The notes: generated from the letters alone by a model not told the origin. DNA of 64,000 bases from Macrostomum hystrix (GCA_950097015.1 CATNEN010000038.1:22630001-22694000), one strand, 5' to 3'; shown: positions 9,901 through 21,225, counted from the first letter of the stretch. Numbers and translations are program-made.

Positions 9901-10369
9901 TGTAATGAAATAATTCGTCTATTTTAAATTGTTAGTAAAATCAAAATATTTATTGTATACTGTTATTACAACTAAATTTATGCTAACCATCTTCTCATAT
10001 AACCGGTATTTTCGTACGGATGTTTGTATTAATTATGTATTCAGTATTTGTTTAAACTACGCTTGACAAGTTAAATATAAAGTGACACCAGTTGCAACCG
10101 GTTTTCTGACCCGCGCGCGCGCTTCGGGATTAGCCACTAAGTTTGGATAATTAGAATATTCGAACATTAGATTATAATTAATATAACCACCTTTAACTAA
10201 TCTTGCTCTATATTGTAAGCGCGTGCGTCAGCAAAGCGGCGTAATTTATATAACAGAAGTAGGCCCTATCACTAATTATATTACTAATTATATTACATTA
10301 AGCTGCAGCCCTTCAAAACGATTTACAATTCATTTTAAATGGCGACCACCGACCAATAAATTCATTACA
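9901..10369 (+). repeat. 3' LTR
   Basis: 469 bp, identical by eye to the 5' LTR, with AATAAA at 10355-10360. It is followed by the CACA target duplication at 10370-10373. Confidence 0.95.
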
Positions 10370-10373
10370 CACA

Positions 10374-11327
10374 TATAAAATGATAATTATAACAATTTTG
10401 AATTTACAAATGTTCGTTGAAACACGAAATTAAAAACATTATAGAAACATATAAGCATAAAAACAAATTTAAATTTGCAAATTTGAAAAATAATCTGATT
10501 CTTATTTTAATTTGTGCTGGAGATTTTAAGAACCTCCAGCACATTTTTATGCAGATTATTTTTGTTTATAAATTATAATTCTAATAACATTCTTGTGACG
10601 TAAAACAAGGTTCTTAAAATTGTTCTAAAATCCTAATATTACGACTTATAGAATAAAGAGAACAACTATTTGAACAATAAGACTGAAATACCGTATATAC
10701 CGGTTAGACAGACCTTCGAAATCTAGGATAGTTGTACTTTAGGATATTGTTACTTCGGAGAAACACTTTATTAGTGCTACTTCCAATTTTACTTTCACAC
10801 TTTATGCTAAAGTTAACTCGTTGTAACGTGTAGACCCGCTATGTAAAGTAAGACAAAAGTTGATCCGTGACTTGGTACGTCCCTGTAAATGTGACAACAT
10901 TTAATTGATTTTAATAACCGCTACAGAATTGACACTTACGCAATCAGCAACACTTAACTCAAGTCTATGTTAACTGCTTTGTTTTTGCAAATTATAATGT
11001 TTTCCATTTGCAGTTATTACTGATGCAATTACGGCATGTGTCGGTAATTAAAATATGAAAATGAATTTCCTTCTTAGCTGTATTATACTGTATGACAGCT
11101 GAGTTTGTTCGCTTTTTAATATTTTTTCTTCTACTAAACTCGATTTAAAAACAGTGCATGGACATTCCATATAATTAAACCATAAATTAATTGACAAGTA
11201 ATAAAGCTATTTTTCATTTTCATCGCTCGTTGACTTTCGTTACGATCTCAAAATAATAAATGTCCTGGTTGGATCGAATTATATGTTTATTACTATTAGC
11301 CCAGTGCCCGATTATTATAACAGTGAG
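10374..11327. other. AT-rich spacer with a strong hairpin at 10513-10541
   Basis: No gene was seen. TGTGCTGGAG at 10513-10522 and CTCCAGCACA form a perfect 10-bp stem around an 11-base loop. Part of the loop and stem (10523-10535) is repeated in inverted orientation at 10608-10620. No flanking duplication was recognised. Confidence 0.5.
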
Positions 11328-11340
11328 TTATAACAACAAC

Positions 11341-11690
11341 CTCTTTTGTTGTTGTTGTTACATGTATGTAACAAAGAGGTTGTAGCCTAGTGGTTAGGGC
11401 GTCGGACTAACGACTTGAAGGTCGGGGGTTCGATTCCCGACTCCACTGAAACAATTTGTGTCCTTTAGCAAGACACTTAACTCTGCATTGCTTCAGTTCA
11501 CCCAGCTGTTAAATGGGTACCAGCATCAGCTGGGATAATTGAAGGTGGGTGTGGCGTCCCCCCAGTCCATGGACTGAACAGCTGTACGCAGCCTTCAGAT
11601 GCGCCGCGCAATAGCTGCGGCTGTGCGGTCGGCTGCACATCTGGCCCGATTGGGGCAGGTGTAATTAATTATTATTAATTATTATTATTA
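11341..11690 (+). mobile_element. tRNA-derived SINE, family A, copy 1
   Basis: A tRNA-like head starts near 11378, with A box TAGCCTAGTGGTTAGGG and a perfect B box GGTTCGATTCC (RNA polymerase III promoter). The body contains CCTTTAGCAAGACACTTAA and CAGCTGTTAAATGGGTACC, text common to many invertebrate SINE tails. The 3' end is a TTA/TAATTA microsatellite. A 13-bp direct repeat, TTATAACAACAAC, lies at 11328-11340 and 11691-11703; part of it is low-complexity, so it is a tentative target duplication. A second copy is at 56915-57090. Confidence 0.8.
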
Positions 11691-11699
11691 TTATAACAA

Positions 11700-13170
11700 C
11701 AACAACGACAACAACAACAAAAGACGCGAGGCCCAAAAGTCAGCAAGGCATGCAGCGTCAGATGGCGCACTGCATAGCCAGAGTGCGAACATATTCCCGT
11801 TGGCAGTGTACGTCTGGCGCCCCAGCGTTTAGCATAAGTCGACATACCGGAGGGTCCGAGGCTGAATGGGCCCTGCAAGGTGAGCAGAAGGACGTCCTGG
11901 ATAGGTTGGCGGCAGTAATTTTCAGCCCGAATCAGCGCTAGTCGACGTCGCCGCTGGCGCAGGATGATGGACGGGCGTTGCAGCTGGGCGTAAAGAGCCT
12001 GGGACCCGACGTGCGCAGCAGCCCCGAGTGCGCCGAGTCCATGCAGCTGCCGATCCAGCGTAGCTGTCAGCGTCCAACAACTCGGAGTTGTACACAGGAC
12101 GGTCTCGTCCACCGCCTGCCAAAGCCGAGCTCTCTGGCGGTCAGGCAGTGCTTCGGACTGGAGGGCGGCACGAATCGACCAGGTAGTCCGGCCATACGAT
12201 TCCTCTGCGCCGCCGGATATCCACCTCTCAAAGTGGGGCACCAGACCGCCGAGGTAAGCAAACTGCTGACAGCAAGCGAGCAAGATGATGTGCCCGTCTG
12301 CGCCGCGGCATGTCAGGTCCGCTTGAATGTCTGCCGGCACCGTCAGCACCTCGGTCTTAAGCGTGTTGATTACTAGGCCAACGCGTGATGTCACCTCGGC
12401 CAACCTGTCAATATGGCGCTGGGCGCCTTCAACGTAACAGACGTCGGCGTAGCTAAGCAAAGACTACTACAGTAGAAGGACGGTGCACTCGCAAATACTC
12501 GCTAACTACGTGGTCCTTGAGCCAAGCACGCTGAGACGCTTCTCATCATGGCGGCGACAAATGCGTCTACGCAGCAGAAAGCCGTCTTCGGCTGAGGGCA
12601 GCGCTGTCCGACGCACCCAGTCCAGGGAAGCATGAAGAAGAGCGGGGTCCAGCGCATCGCCCTGTGCAGCACTCCTGACGAGGTAGCAAACAAAACGGAC
12701 AACAACAGCGCGCGTATAACCGCTACAACTAGCTGCTCTGGGAGCGCGGCCCTCGACACCGTGTCAAACGACTTGAGAAAGTCAGCAAACACGACGCGAT
12801 CAGCGTTGACTTTCAGATGCGCGCCTCCTAGATGACACCGCGGCGGAGTGCGAGGATCTTGTTCAACCGTACCACGTTCGGCCGGAGCCCGTTCTGCTCG
12901 TATTGGAGGTTTCGCAGCACCGACTGTAGGCGATCGAGGAGCAGTCGGTTGAAATGCTTCGCGGTGCAGGATGAGTGAGATTCCGCGATGTCCTTCCGCA
13001 TTGTCCCGGCCTTCAATGGGATTGGCACGATGTGCACGATGGTCCACTCGGTAGGTGCGGTGGCGGCGCCGAGCACGCGGTTCATGGCGCCTCTGACTTG
13101 CGCAGCGGACTTCGGCATGGCGGAGTTCGGCATCTGCGCAAGCCTTGGACTTGTGCAGAGAGTTATTAGA
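11700..13170 (-). pseudogene. Decayed non-LTR retrotransposon (LINE) reverse-transcriptase remnant
   Basis: On the minus strand, several overlapping frames together give an RT in order but with frameshifts. 13133-12828 carries APTEWTIVHIVPIP and a RLLLDRLQSVLRN-like block, the RT N-terminal region. 12835-12502 carries VVFADFLKSFDTVSRAALPEQL (palm motif A region). 12460-11675 carries LSYADV (degenerate YADD), NTLKTEVLTV and FAYLGGLVPHFER, followed by the usual post-RT segment. The YADD motif is broken and the frame shifts at least twice, so it is dead. Its 3' end points left, into a (GTT)n/(TAA)n tail at about 11659-11722 that abuts the SINE tail. The clade was not resolved. The region is much more GC-rich than its surroundings. 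Confidence 0.85.
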
Positions 13171-16100
13171 AATTGAAGAATATAAATTTCTAAATAAAAA
13201 CGTTTCTTTGGAAAAAAAATCCCTATCCGATAGACAAGAGGCGATCTTATTCAGAGATAAGAGTAGAGCATGGGCGTGTAATCATATCGATTGATTGACC
13301 CAAGGCAAACTCTCTCGGGCTTATTCAGTATTGTGAGGGGGGAGATTGCGTGCTGCAAGGGAAAATTGATCGCTGCCTGCTAGCGTCCTCTCGTGCCCGC
13401 AGCGAAGAAACAGACCAGTCCCCTATTCGCCCAGGCTAAGAATTCTGTGCGTCATCAACCTGCCAAGGCCAGGGCTTCAAGCGAAACCAGGGACTAACAA
13501 ACTATATTGATCAGCAGGCACTGCAGAAAGGGCACAGAATAAAAGTGCATGCATTCAATGCTTATTCATCTCAGTTGAGCAGTATTTGTCTGGTGAACTG
13601 CGCTGATTGGCAAAAAAGTACGACTCACACAAGCTTGGTATAATATGAGTGCTGCTTAAAGTACAAGCGAACTTCGATCATATTTTTAGTTTCTTCCGTC
13701 CTTGTTTTGGCTGTCCATCTGTTAACCTATAATCTAACCGTTACTCCATTTGCCGATGCACTGTATAGTTCCAGCACGTAATGCCCTAGTTCGGGCACGT
13801 GATACCGTTCTTGGGTGTCACACAGGTGATGCCCCACGGCCTGATTTCTCGCCAAGATCGCATAAATGAGGGCCTCTTTTTTCCATACTGCTGCACAGAA
13901 ATTATGTTGATCTCAAGTCGCAAATAAAATATTTTGAGTACATTACACTAACAATACGTCAGCATGTAGTGCAGTATACTATAGTGCATATACTTTAGAA
14001 CTGCCTGACCGACTGACACTGATACTGTACCGATTGTCACCGAAGTGAAAATGTTATTTTACGATGCGTTTTAAATAATTAGCTGGCCGACACTGTTATT
14101 TAAGTTGAAAAAACAGTGACACCTGCAGAGAGTTGCTTGCTGGTGCGGGTGGGCACGCACTCAGCCAGCCCCGATAAGACGGACGCAAGCTTACTCGCTG
14201 TCGTTAACAAAACAGTACAATACACCGCCCTTTAATCTTATCAGATGAAGCATGAACCATTGAGGCGCCTGCGCAGGCTGCAGCTGAGTTTCAGTCGCGA
14301 GCTCTGAAAACAGCCTGGTTTGTTATTGCCAGAGAGGCATGGAAAATTCCAACGAGTGCGGGAGTGCGGGCCGTGCATTTTCCTTCTAAATTCTCTCTCC
14401 TCCTTATCGCACTTTGTCCTGCCCTGCCCCAGCCACCCCATCCTCGCGCTTAAATTCTCTACCCTGTCTCTCTCTTGGAGTGGAATTTTCCATCGCCCTA
14501 TATTTCTAATTTTTTTTCTATTAGAACATCGTCCTACTAGGACCTACTAATTATTTTGTAAATTATTACAACATTTTGTATGTTGTAAACTAAACTGGCT
14601 GATCGGAAAAGTGGCAAGGAAAGCCTAAGTGGCGGATTCGAAAAGTGGCACTGACAGCCGAAGGCGCAGATCAGATGCAGGTCAATAAAAATAATTTAAT
14701 ATTTTATTATCGATATCGTAATATCGTATATGCCCAAAATTTAGTGCCACTTTGTTTATAGTAACTTTGAAATAATTTTTCCTTGGCTTTGCAACTTTAT
14801 AATATTATAAAATGGATACAATTAAGTTACTTGGAAGGGCGCCCGTCCTCGGTGAGAGGTAAAAGGGTTTAGGTGGAACTGGTTTAAACCAGACAATATT
14901 TTAATAAGTTCTTCCCTAGTCAAGTTTCCTTCTCTCTCTCCTCTTTGCTCGGTTGGAGGAGACGGAACGGCTGAACTCCCGAAGCTTTGAGCAGTTGGCT
15001 ACGACGCTTTGGGGATATTATTCCCACATGAATTGGGAATAGGGGCATTATAAGTGCATGTACACTGCCTAAATAGGCATATTGCAATTAGCGTATGAGT
15101 GCAAGAAGAGGAAAAAAGAAGCGATGACTACTCCCCAGGGGGCATAGTCAGTGAATTAGGATTATTGTGCATGCATAATTCGTGACGCAGTTCCCGAATG
15201 GGAATACCATCGCGAAGTCCATGTGCATTTTACTGATACATGTTTGTGCTTAGGGATGGAAATTTGAAGCATGGCGATTTTAATTAGGAAATTGGCTTGG
15301 GAAATAAAAATGGGAATTTTTTTTTGCTTTTGGGACAAAATTAAAGTGCGCACTTTATGGATAGTATGAATGACAGCATAGGGCAGAGGGAAGCCAGATT
15401 TTCTGTAGAAGCTTAGGGTGAAGGCAGAGGTTGGAGGGGAGAATGGAGGTGAGAATAGGATAGAAGGAAGTAGGATGATATGATGTAGAAGTCAGCAAGG
15501 GTGTAAAAAACAAATAAATTGATTGAAAGTCAAAGCAACAAAGTTTATGATGTAACCAATGACGCATTGTAAAAACATACAAGTAAGTACTTTTGTGACG
15601 CATTTTACACATTCCTGTTGTGTGCCTTTCGTTTGTATTTTAAAATTAAACGGAACAAAAATGTTTAACAAAAATACGACTTTAATCTCTAGGTTAATAA
15701 AGGATTGTTAAATCGTTGTTCAATTGCTCGTAAAATAGGTCTAAGGAAAAATGAACCGCAAATATACGTCAACGAAAAATCCCGAAGCAGATATAAATAT
15801 TGCCACAACAATCAGAAAGAGTCCCGACTTCTCTGGGAAAAGTTTTTTTTACAAAAACTAAAAAATGTGAATGATGCCACCTTTTAGTTTAAACGTCAAT
15901 AAAAAAGTAAAAATCGTAAAACGTTTAGAAAGCAAGAAAAAAACTGGCTTGAAAATGATTTCTTTGAAAAAATATAGAAACTACGAAATAAAAACTTACC
16001 TCACCTACACATTCGTTGCTTTTAATTGAAAATTCATACAAGCTAAAATTCAGTGTCGATTTTTTAGCTTTCCTCAGTACACACTTGACTGTCAAGATTA

Positions 16101-16638
16101 CCTTTCAGATTAAATTCATACAACGTACTGCAGGTTATGTTTCAAAAAGCGGCTAGTACTGGTTATGCAATGCAACTGAATGTTATCAACACACTTTATA
16201 ATCTTGACAATCATGTGACACCCAGATTTAAAATAAGTTGACCAGAACATTTCCTAAAAATAAAGTTTTGCGGATTCGTAATCAAACCACAATTTGTTAA
16301 TATGAAGATAAATTTAATAGACGGCATTAAAGCAAGAATAAGCGCAAAGTATTAAAGCGATTTTATATTAAAAATTAACTTAGATCTTAGATTATACCTC
16401 TTTGTGAATGACGCATATGAGTTATTTAAAGTTAATTAATAAAACGAACGAACGAACAATTAATAGGTCAGATACGAATTTAAATAACGGCAACAACATC
16501 AACGCTAACAAAGGAAAAAAACGAACAAAAAACACAAGAAAAACTGACCAAACATGGCGAATTTTTCCCTAAAACTTTCCTTCACTTCTCATGGGTTGGA
16601 TCAATTCTGTTAGCCACACTGCTAGCCGGGCTCAACTC
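13171..16638. other. Intergenic, no gene identified
   Basis: Mixed unique sequence. Short frames such as 14241-14550, 15162-15612 and 15705-15887 are not recognisable. An 11-bp inverted pair AAAGTGGCACT (14642-14652 and 14743-14753) may be the trace of another inverted-repeat element. The part next to 16638 is probably the antizyme 3' UTR. Confidence 0.5.
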
Positions 16639-18345
16639 TCAGTCGGAGATGGTGTAGGCCATGTAAGCGAAGCCGTCTGCGTCTAGACCAATCATGCCGC
16701 CACCGTTGGCAGTTCGCGGCTCGAAGCAGGCGAAGCCAAGAAAAGGCAGAGTTTTCATTAGCGTGTCTGAAATTTGAGTGAGTGGATTACCAGTAGAAAT
16801 ACCAAGCGGGGGGATTGCCCCCTGACAATTTTTGTGCTGCACCCGAACGGAGCAACGCAAGCACACGAAACTCAAGAACACGGGCCAAATTTTTGTTGCG
16901 CATCTTCTGAAACAATTAAGTCGCCAGCCCTTTAGATCGTCGAGATACTCAATGGTTCTGGCCGAAGGTCGGATTTTTCCCATAAGCGCGCTAGTGCATT
17001 TCATACACCCCTACACGAATTAGCACTGCGCCTCTGTGCGGCCTTGCCAGGCCTTCAAAGTGTATCAGCACGTCACCCGAATGTGCCTGCATCATCTCCG
17101 TCTTCGGTGGTCACCTACCTTTATCTAGACGGACTGCTGGACCTTCAATGGGTAAAACTGGTGGAACTAGACCACTATGGACACCTGACGCGAATCAACC
17201 ACAGGACACCATCGCCTAGTCTGTAAACTAATCAGTCACCACCCAACGCTGTTACCATCCAGGCGCTGCCAAAAAAATTCAGGGGGAGAGAAATTCCCCT
17301 TGGTATAAAAAAGGCGGCAAAATTGTTTGGTAGTCCTACGGTTGAAGAATAAATAAGGACTTGAGTTTGATAATTATACATCAACAGAAGATCAATAAAT
17401 AATTAAAGCCGGACCGTTCGATGGCTAATCAACGATGTACAGCTACTGATCATAAACCAATCAGAGAATGCTATAGTGACAATGACCAAACAAAGACCGA
17501 AGATTGACCAATAAAAAACTGACAGATTCATATTTTATGCTCAGTGCTCACCCTTGTCCTGTCTTTGCCTGCTAACGCCCAGCAGCACTCGTCGGCAGTG
17601 CAATTCCTCCTCGGCAAACTCTAGCATGTCGGTGAGGTCACGCTTGAGGCGCTCACCAACCTGTTCCGTCTCGCCAAGGTGTAACACCATGGCGCGGCCG
17701 GCACCGTCTGGATGATCGCCAACAAGCGTGTAGGGAAGAGGCTGCGGCTGGCTGGTGTCAAGCTCAGTCGCCGAATCCGCGTCAAACTCTTCTCTGTTGT
17801 TGTTATCCTCGTAGCAGAAGTCGCCAACATCGTCATAGCCGAGGTTGTCGTCGCCGATGACAAAGCGAGCCGACTTTTTCTCTTTATCCTTGGTCTTGTC
17901 CACTTGTAGCTGCTGCTGCTGCTGCTGGCGGTGGTGGCTCTCTGATCTTCTGGCAGCAAACGACTGTCCGCTAACATGGGTGACAGGGGGCTTTTGTGAT
18001 TCCCCCAGGCCGCTGCCCTCTGTCAACAACTCTGCGCTGTCAACTAAGGCGGCCCGGGGAGCATCAAAAACGCCACCCAGGCCCGGCAGGCGGTCGCGAG
18101 CAGAAGTTGTCTAACTCCGTGCTCCTATAAAAAGAAATAGATATTTTGATTGTTATTAGTACAGAAAGCCACCAATAGCTGATTGCTGCTAAACGGTTAA
18201 CTATTACATTTTTTACATTTAAAATCATGTCAATGATGATTTCAGACCCAAAGGCCCGATGAATCAAAATGAAATAAAACGAAATCATACAAAAAGCTAA
18301 ATTATTTAGATATTTATGTACTTACCGGAAGGAAAGCTTCGCCAT
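16639..18345 (-). CDS. OAZ: Ornithine decarboxylase antizyme, translated by +1 frameshifting
   Basis: Antizyme binds ornithine decarboxylase, sends it to the proteasome and blocks polyamine uptake. Model, minus strand: exon 1 18345-18326 (ATG in a strong AAACATGG context), exon 2 18124-17552, exon 3 16766-16639. Donors are GTAAGT and GTGAGC; both acceptors are AG. The first frame makes 26 residues (MAKLSFRSTELDNF...WRF) and stops at TGA 18066-18064. Skipping one base at that stop opens the long frame, giving 720 nt in total, or 239 residues, close to the ~228 of human OAZ1. The C-terminal half shows the antizyme core: LEFAEEELHCRRVLLGVSR, then LMKTLPFLGFACFEP, ending GFAYMAYTISD. A short Gln run lies N-terminal. 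Neither frame is a full gene alone; the shift is the polyamine sensor that regulates it. Confidence 0.93.
17981..18066 (-). promoter_or_regulatory. Antizyme +1 frameshift site (TTT TGA T) with predicted 3' pseudoknot
   Basis: On the minus strand the zero frame reads TGG CGT TTT TGA TGC; the TGA is 18066-18064. The flanking TGG and TGC match the conserved antizyme shift context, with TTT-TGA in place of the common TCC-TGA (UUU-UGA is known from nematode antizymes). Four bases after TGA, 18059-18049 (CCCCGGGCCGC) pairs over 11 bp, with one G-U, with 18013-18003 (GCGGCCTGGGG). Loop bases 18025-18016 (TGACAGAGGG) can pair with 17990-17981 (CCCCCTGTCA) with one mismatch, making a pseudoknot. The shift site is read directly; the structure is a manual inference. 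Confidence 0.85.
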
Positions 18346-19182
18346 GTTTGGTTCCCGTAGGGGCTACAATGCGACTGCCTTGTGGTTGGCCGGTTTCGCA
18401 AAAAATTGCGTACCCAAAGGGTATACAAATATTATGACGAGATTATGCAGTTTGTTTCGCTTATATATACACAAGCTACAAAAAGTAAAACAAAAAAGGA
18501 AATAGTTTTTTACATTTACTTACAGATTCTCTCAATTAATATAATAACTTAGTCATTAAGCATAATATTTTCTGCTTCTGACGCGATTTTACTTTTTGGC
18601 TGATTAAGTGAACTCAAACTTGAAGTTTTGAGCGGTTTCCTACAAATAAGTTTCAGTGTTTACTTTAATTTAAGATCGAGTTAAAAAACTCTTGGACGCA
18701 TTAGCTGTATTAATTTTATCTCATACAGATATTTCAGATGGTTGTGCTTTTTTCAGATTTACTAAGAATATGCATCAACTTGTTCTTATGTAGCCATTTC
18801 TGCAGGCAGTTATTTATTTTTCGTCTATTGTGTCTAGTCAAAATGTCATTATTTTGTCTAGGTGGATAATACTTTCCTCTATTTCTACTATTCCAAATAT
18901 TTGAGATATAAAGGCCTAGATATTATAATTTTTATACCATGCTGACATAGATTGCTGCAGTGCACCCTTTACCTGTTATCAAAAAATTCTGTTACATCAC
19001 TAGCAATTGATCAAAACTTTTGGGCTAAGCCTACCTACTATGCTCATATGACTAAAGTACTCAATTAAAAAGAAAATGGGTTATATTGCAGTTTGTTTTG
19101 CATAATTATTTTTCATTTTGTATTGGTGCCATTGCATCACATAGAGCATTAATTTGATCCAAATAGTCATGCCACATCTGTC
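18346..19182. other. Upstream region of antizyme, no gene seen
   Basis: First part of the 2.9-kb space between the divergent antizyme and AP2A starts. It should hold the antizyme 5' UTR and promoter. It is AT-rich, with no confident promoter motif. Confidence 0.45.
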
Positions 19183-19636
19183 AGTCCCAGGTCATTTCGG
19201 TGACAAGATATTTTGGTGACAGAATTGGTCAGTTCGGTGACAACTATCTTTGCACCTAAATATGTTGAGAAAACAGCCTTCCACGATCCAGCAGCTGCAC
19301 TTGCCTTGTCAATCCAAAACTTGAAAAATTATTATTATACACATTTAATTAGGAACAAATAACTATTGAAACTATTGACTAGGCCTACTCATTAAATAAT
19401 TTAATAATTTAACTCATTAAAAGTAAAACCCAGACTTAATCAGAGTGATGCAGCTTCTTATTAATACTTATAGCATTATTTAATTAATACTTTATAAGTG
19501 TGCATAGTTAAAATGGAAGGCTGTTTTTAGCATATTTATTAGGTGCAAAAATAGTTGTCACCAATCTGACTAATTGTGTCACTGAAATGACTTGAGTTGT
19601 CACCGAAATGTCTTGTCCCCAAAATGACCTTGTCCC
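19183..19636. mobile_element. MITE-like element with tandem-motif inverted termini
   Basis: The left terminus (19183-19280) carries several copies of a motif like TCATTTCGGTGACAA and then TTTGCACCTAA. The right terminus carries the same order on the other strand, giving about 100-bp imperfect inverted repeats. A perfect 8-bp duplication CATCTGTC flanks it at 19175-19182 and 19637-19644, with equal spacing to the inverted termini on both sides. It is 454 bp with no coding capacity. The 8-bp duplication fits hAT, P or Zisupton-type transposases; I cannot choose among these. Confidence 0.82.
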
Positions 19637-19644
19637 CATCTGTC

Positions 19645-21225
19645 TATGGCATAGAGTGTGAGTTTGAGCCAACTATAGCCTAGTCATGCCAAAGCCATAT
19701 TTTTACATTTGAAAAAAACAAAATATATTCAACATAGACAAACAAAAAAGTAATGACAGGCATTCTAGTCAGTTGTTGCATTAGTTATTGAATTTTGAAC
19801 ATTCACAAAAGATTATAGTGGGCTATTGAGAACATAATGGCACTGAGGGGTAGAGCCACCACCAACAATACACTTTATAATGAGTCTTGTACAGTTATGA
19901 GTCAGATATGCCTTGCATGTTTTGAAATTTCTGCTTTGCATGGGCTCAATTCAAACTCTAGGGTTTCAGCCATAAACAGATGATTTAGCATGAATTAGGC
20001 CTCCCCTAGATCAAATTCAGACTCTGCATGATTTTGAGAATCATTCAAACTTAAAAAAATATGGTGTGTGGTTGTTTCATCTGAAGCCTTTTTGTCTGCC
20101 ATGGTATTTTGGTAGACAAAACAACCATTTTTTCATAGTATTATTCACATGATGCAAAACAAACAGTAATATTGCTAGAATATTTTGTTATATGCTTTAG
20201 TTTTAGTACTTGCTAGTTTGTTGTTTCTTTTCAGTTCTTTAACAAAACACATGATTGTAGAAGCAAAAAAGCAAGTTAATCTTTTTTATTACTATTTGGT
20301 CAAGACAAAAGTTTATTTCAGGTCCATGCAGATATACTATATAGGTAATATAACTACTTTCTATATTAGAGGTGATGTAATAATAATCAATTTACAGGTG
20401 ATTTTGGTCAAGCAAAACTATTATGTTAACTTAATTGCTAATGCATGTGATTTATCAGCCACCAAACATATATATTGAGAGTTCAAGAAAAAGTTTATAC
20501 TTGTGCATATCCTAATGGCACATGCCAATAACACAATTGTACATATCTAGGCTATTTTTAGTTTTGGTTGCTAGCATGCTAGCTAATGTGCTAATTTTTT
20601 TTTCAGTTTACCCAAACCACTAGCTATAGCTAGGCCTGGAATAATTTGTCAACAAGAAAGATACATAAAATAATAATGATAGACTCCATCGAGCCAAGTT
20701 ACATTTAACCTTTCTCTACTAAAAGATGCATGAACTAGCCATTTTTTTTCTTTTAGTCAAGAAGTACCTAAAATTATGATAACTTGCTCTTATATCACAG
20801 CAAGACTTAGAATTTCTAGAGATTAGTGGTTTCAAGCTTGCGAATGTTGTTTTTATATTGGGGAAATGTGTGTATTACCATAAAAATGGTGCACTCATAT
20901 TTATCCAAATGTTTTAGCTTTTTTCAAACATAATTATGCCCATTCTCAATACTGTTCTAACTTAGCTCCAATATCTATTGTCATTTAAGTAAGCTTGACT
21001 GTCTTTAATTACTATAAACTTAGTTTACTTTGTATTAAAATATCAGAAACTTAAGGATATCATTGTTCATATTAAGAAATATTTCTTTTTGTTCAACATC
21101 AAAAAAGCTTTCCAATTCATATTTTTAATGGCAAGTTTATAAAAAACTGTCACTTTCTCTTTAAATTGGTATCTTTTTCAGCCATTTTTATTATAAAAAC
21201 TTTCTAATTATAAAGCATCACAGAC
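19645..21225. other. Spacer upstream of AP2A, no gene seen
   Basis: Mostly AT-rich. A local inverted motif, TTTTGTCTGCCATGG then TTGGTAGACAAAA, lies near 20088-20119 and could be one surviving terminus of another element. The frame 20185-20478 has no recognisable content. The AP2A promoter and 5' UTR should lie at the right end. Confidence 0.45.

Larger units (their letters stand above)
2760..10369 (+). mobile_element. Intact Ty3/gypsy LTR retrotransposon, 7.6 kb
   Basis: Two 469-bp LTRs (2760-3228 and 9901-10369) look identical by eye, and each is bounded by the inverted pair TGTAATGAA / TTCATTACA. The insertion is flanked by a 4-bp direct repeat, CACA at 2756-2759 and 10370-10373. Internal order: primer-binding site (3231), gag (3634-4953), a -1 frameshift into pol (to 8678), a 1.2-kb non-coding stretch and a polypurine run ending at 9900. 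The pol order protease, reverse transcriptase, RNase H, integrase is the Ty3/gypsy (Metaviridae) order. No stop or frameshift damage was seen. Identical LTRs mean insertion was recent. No env-like frame is visible. Confidence 0.96.

Noticed and set aside
11378-11448. A functional tRNA gene
   Set aside because: Only the A and B boxes fit; the anticodon arm is not well formed, and the sequence continues into a SINE body with a second dispersed copy.
11978-13176. Plus-strand frames across the LINE remnant
   Set aside because: Antisense shadows of GC-rich reverse-transcriptase sequence.
14590-14760. Inverted-repeat element near 14.6 kb
   Set aside because: An 11-bp inverted pair and two repeated AAAAGTGGCA pieces are suggestive, but no flanking duplication or convincing outer ends were found.
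18064-18288. 74-codon minus frame as a separate small gene
   Set aside because: Its last part is antizyme exon 2 in the zero frame; the first part is intron 1 read through.
20060-20125. A fifth inverted-repeat element near 20.1 kb
   Set aside because: Only a short local inverted motif is present; no partner terminus or target duplication was found.
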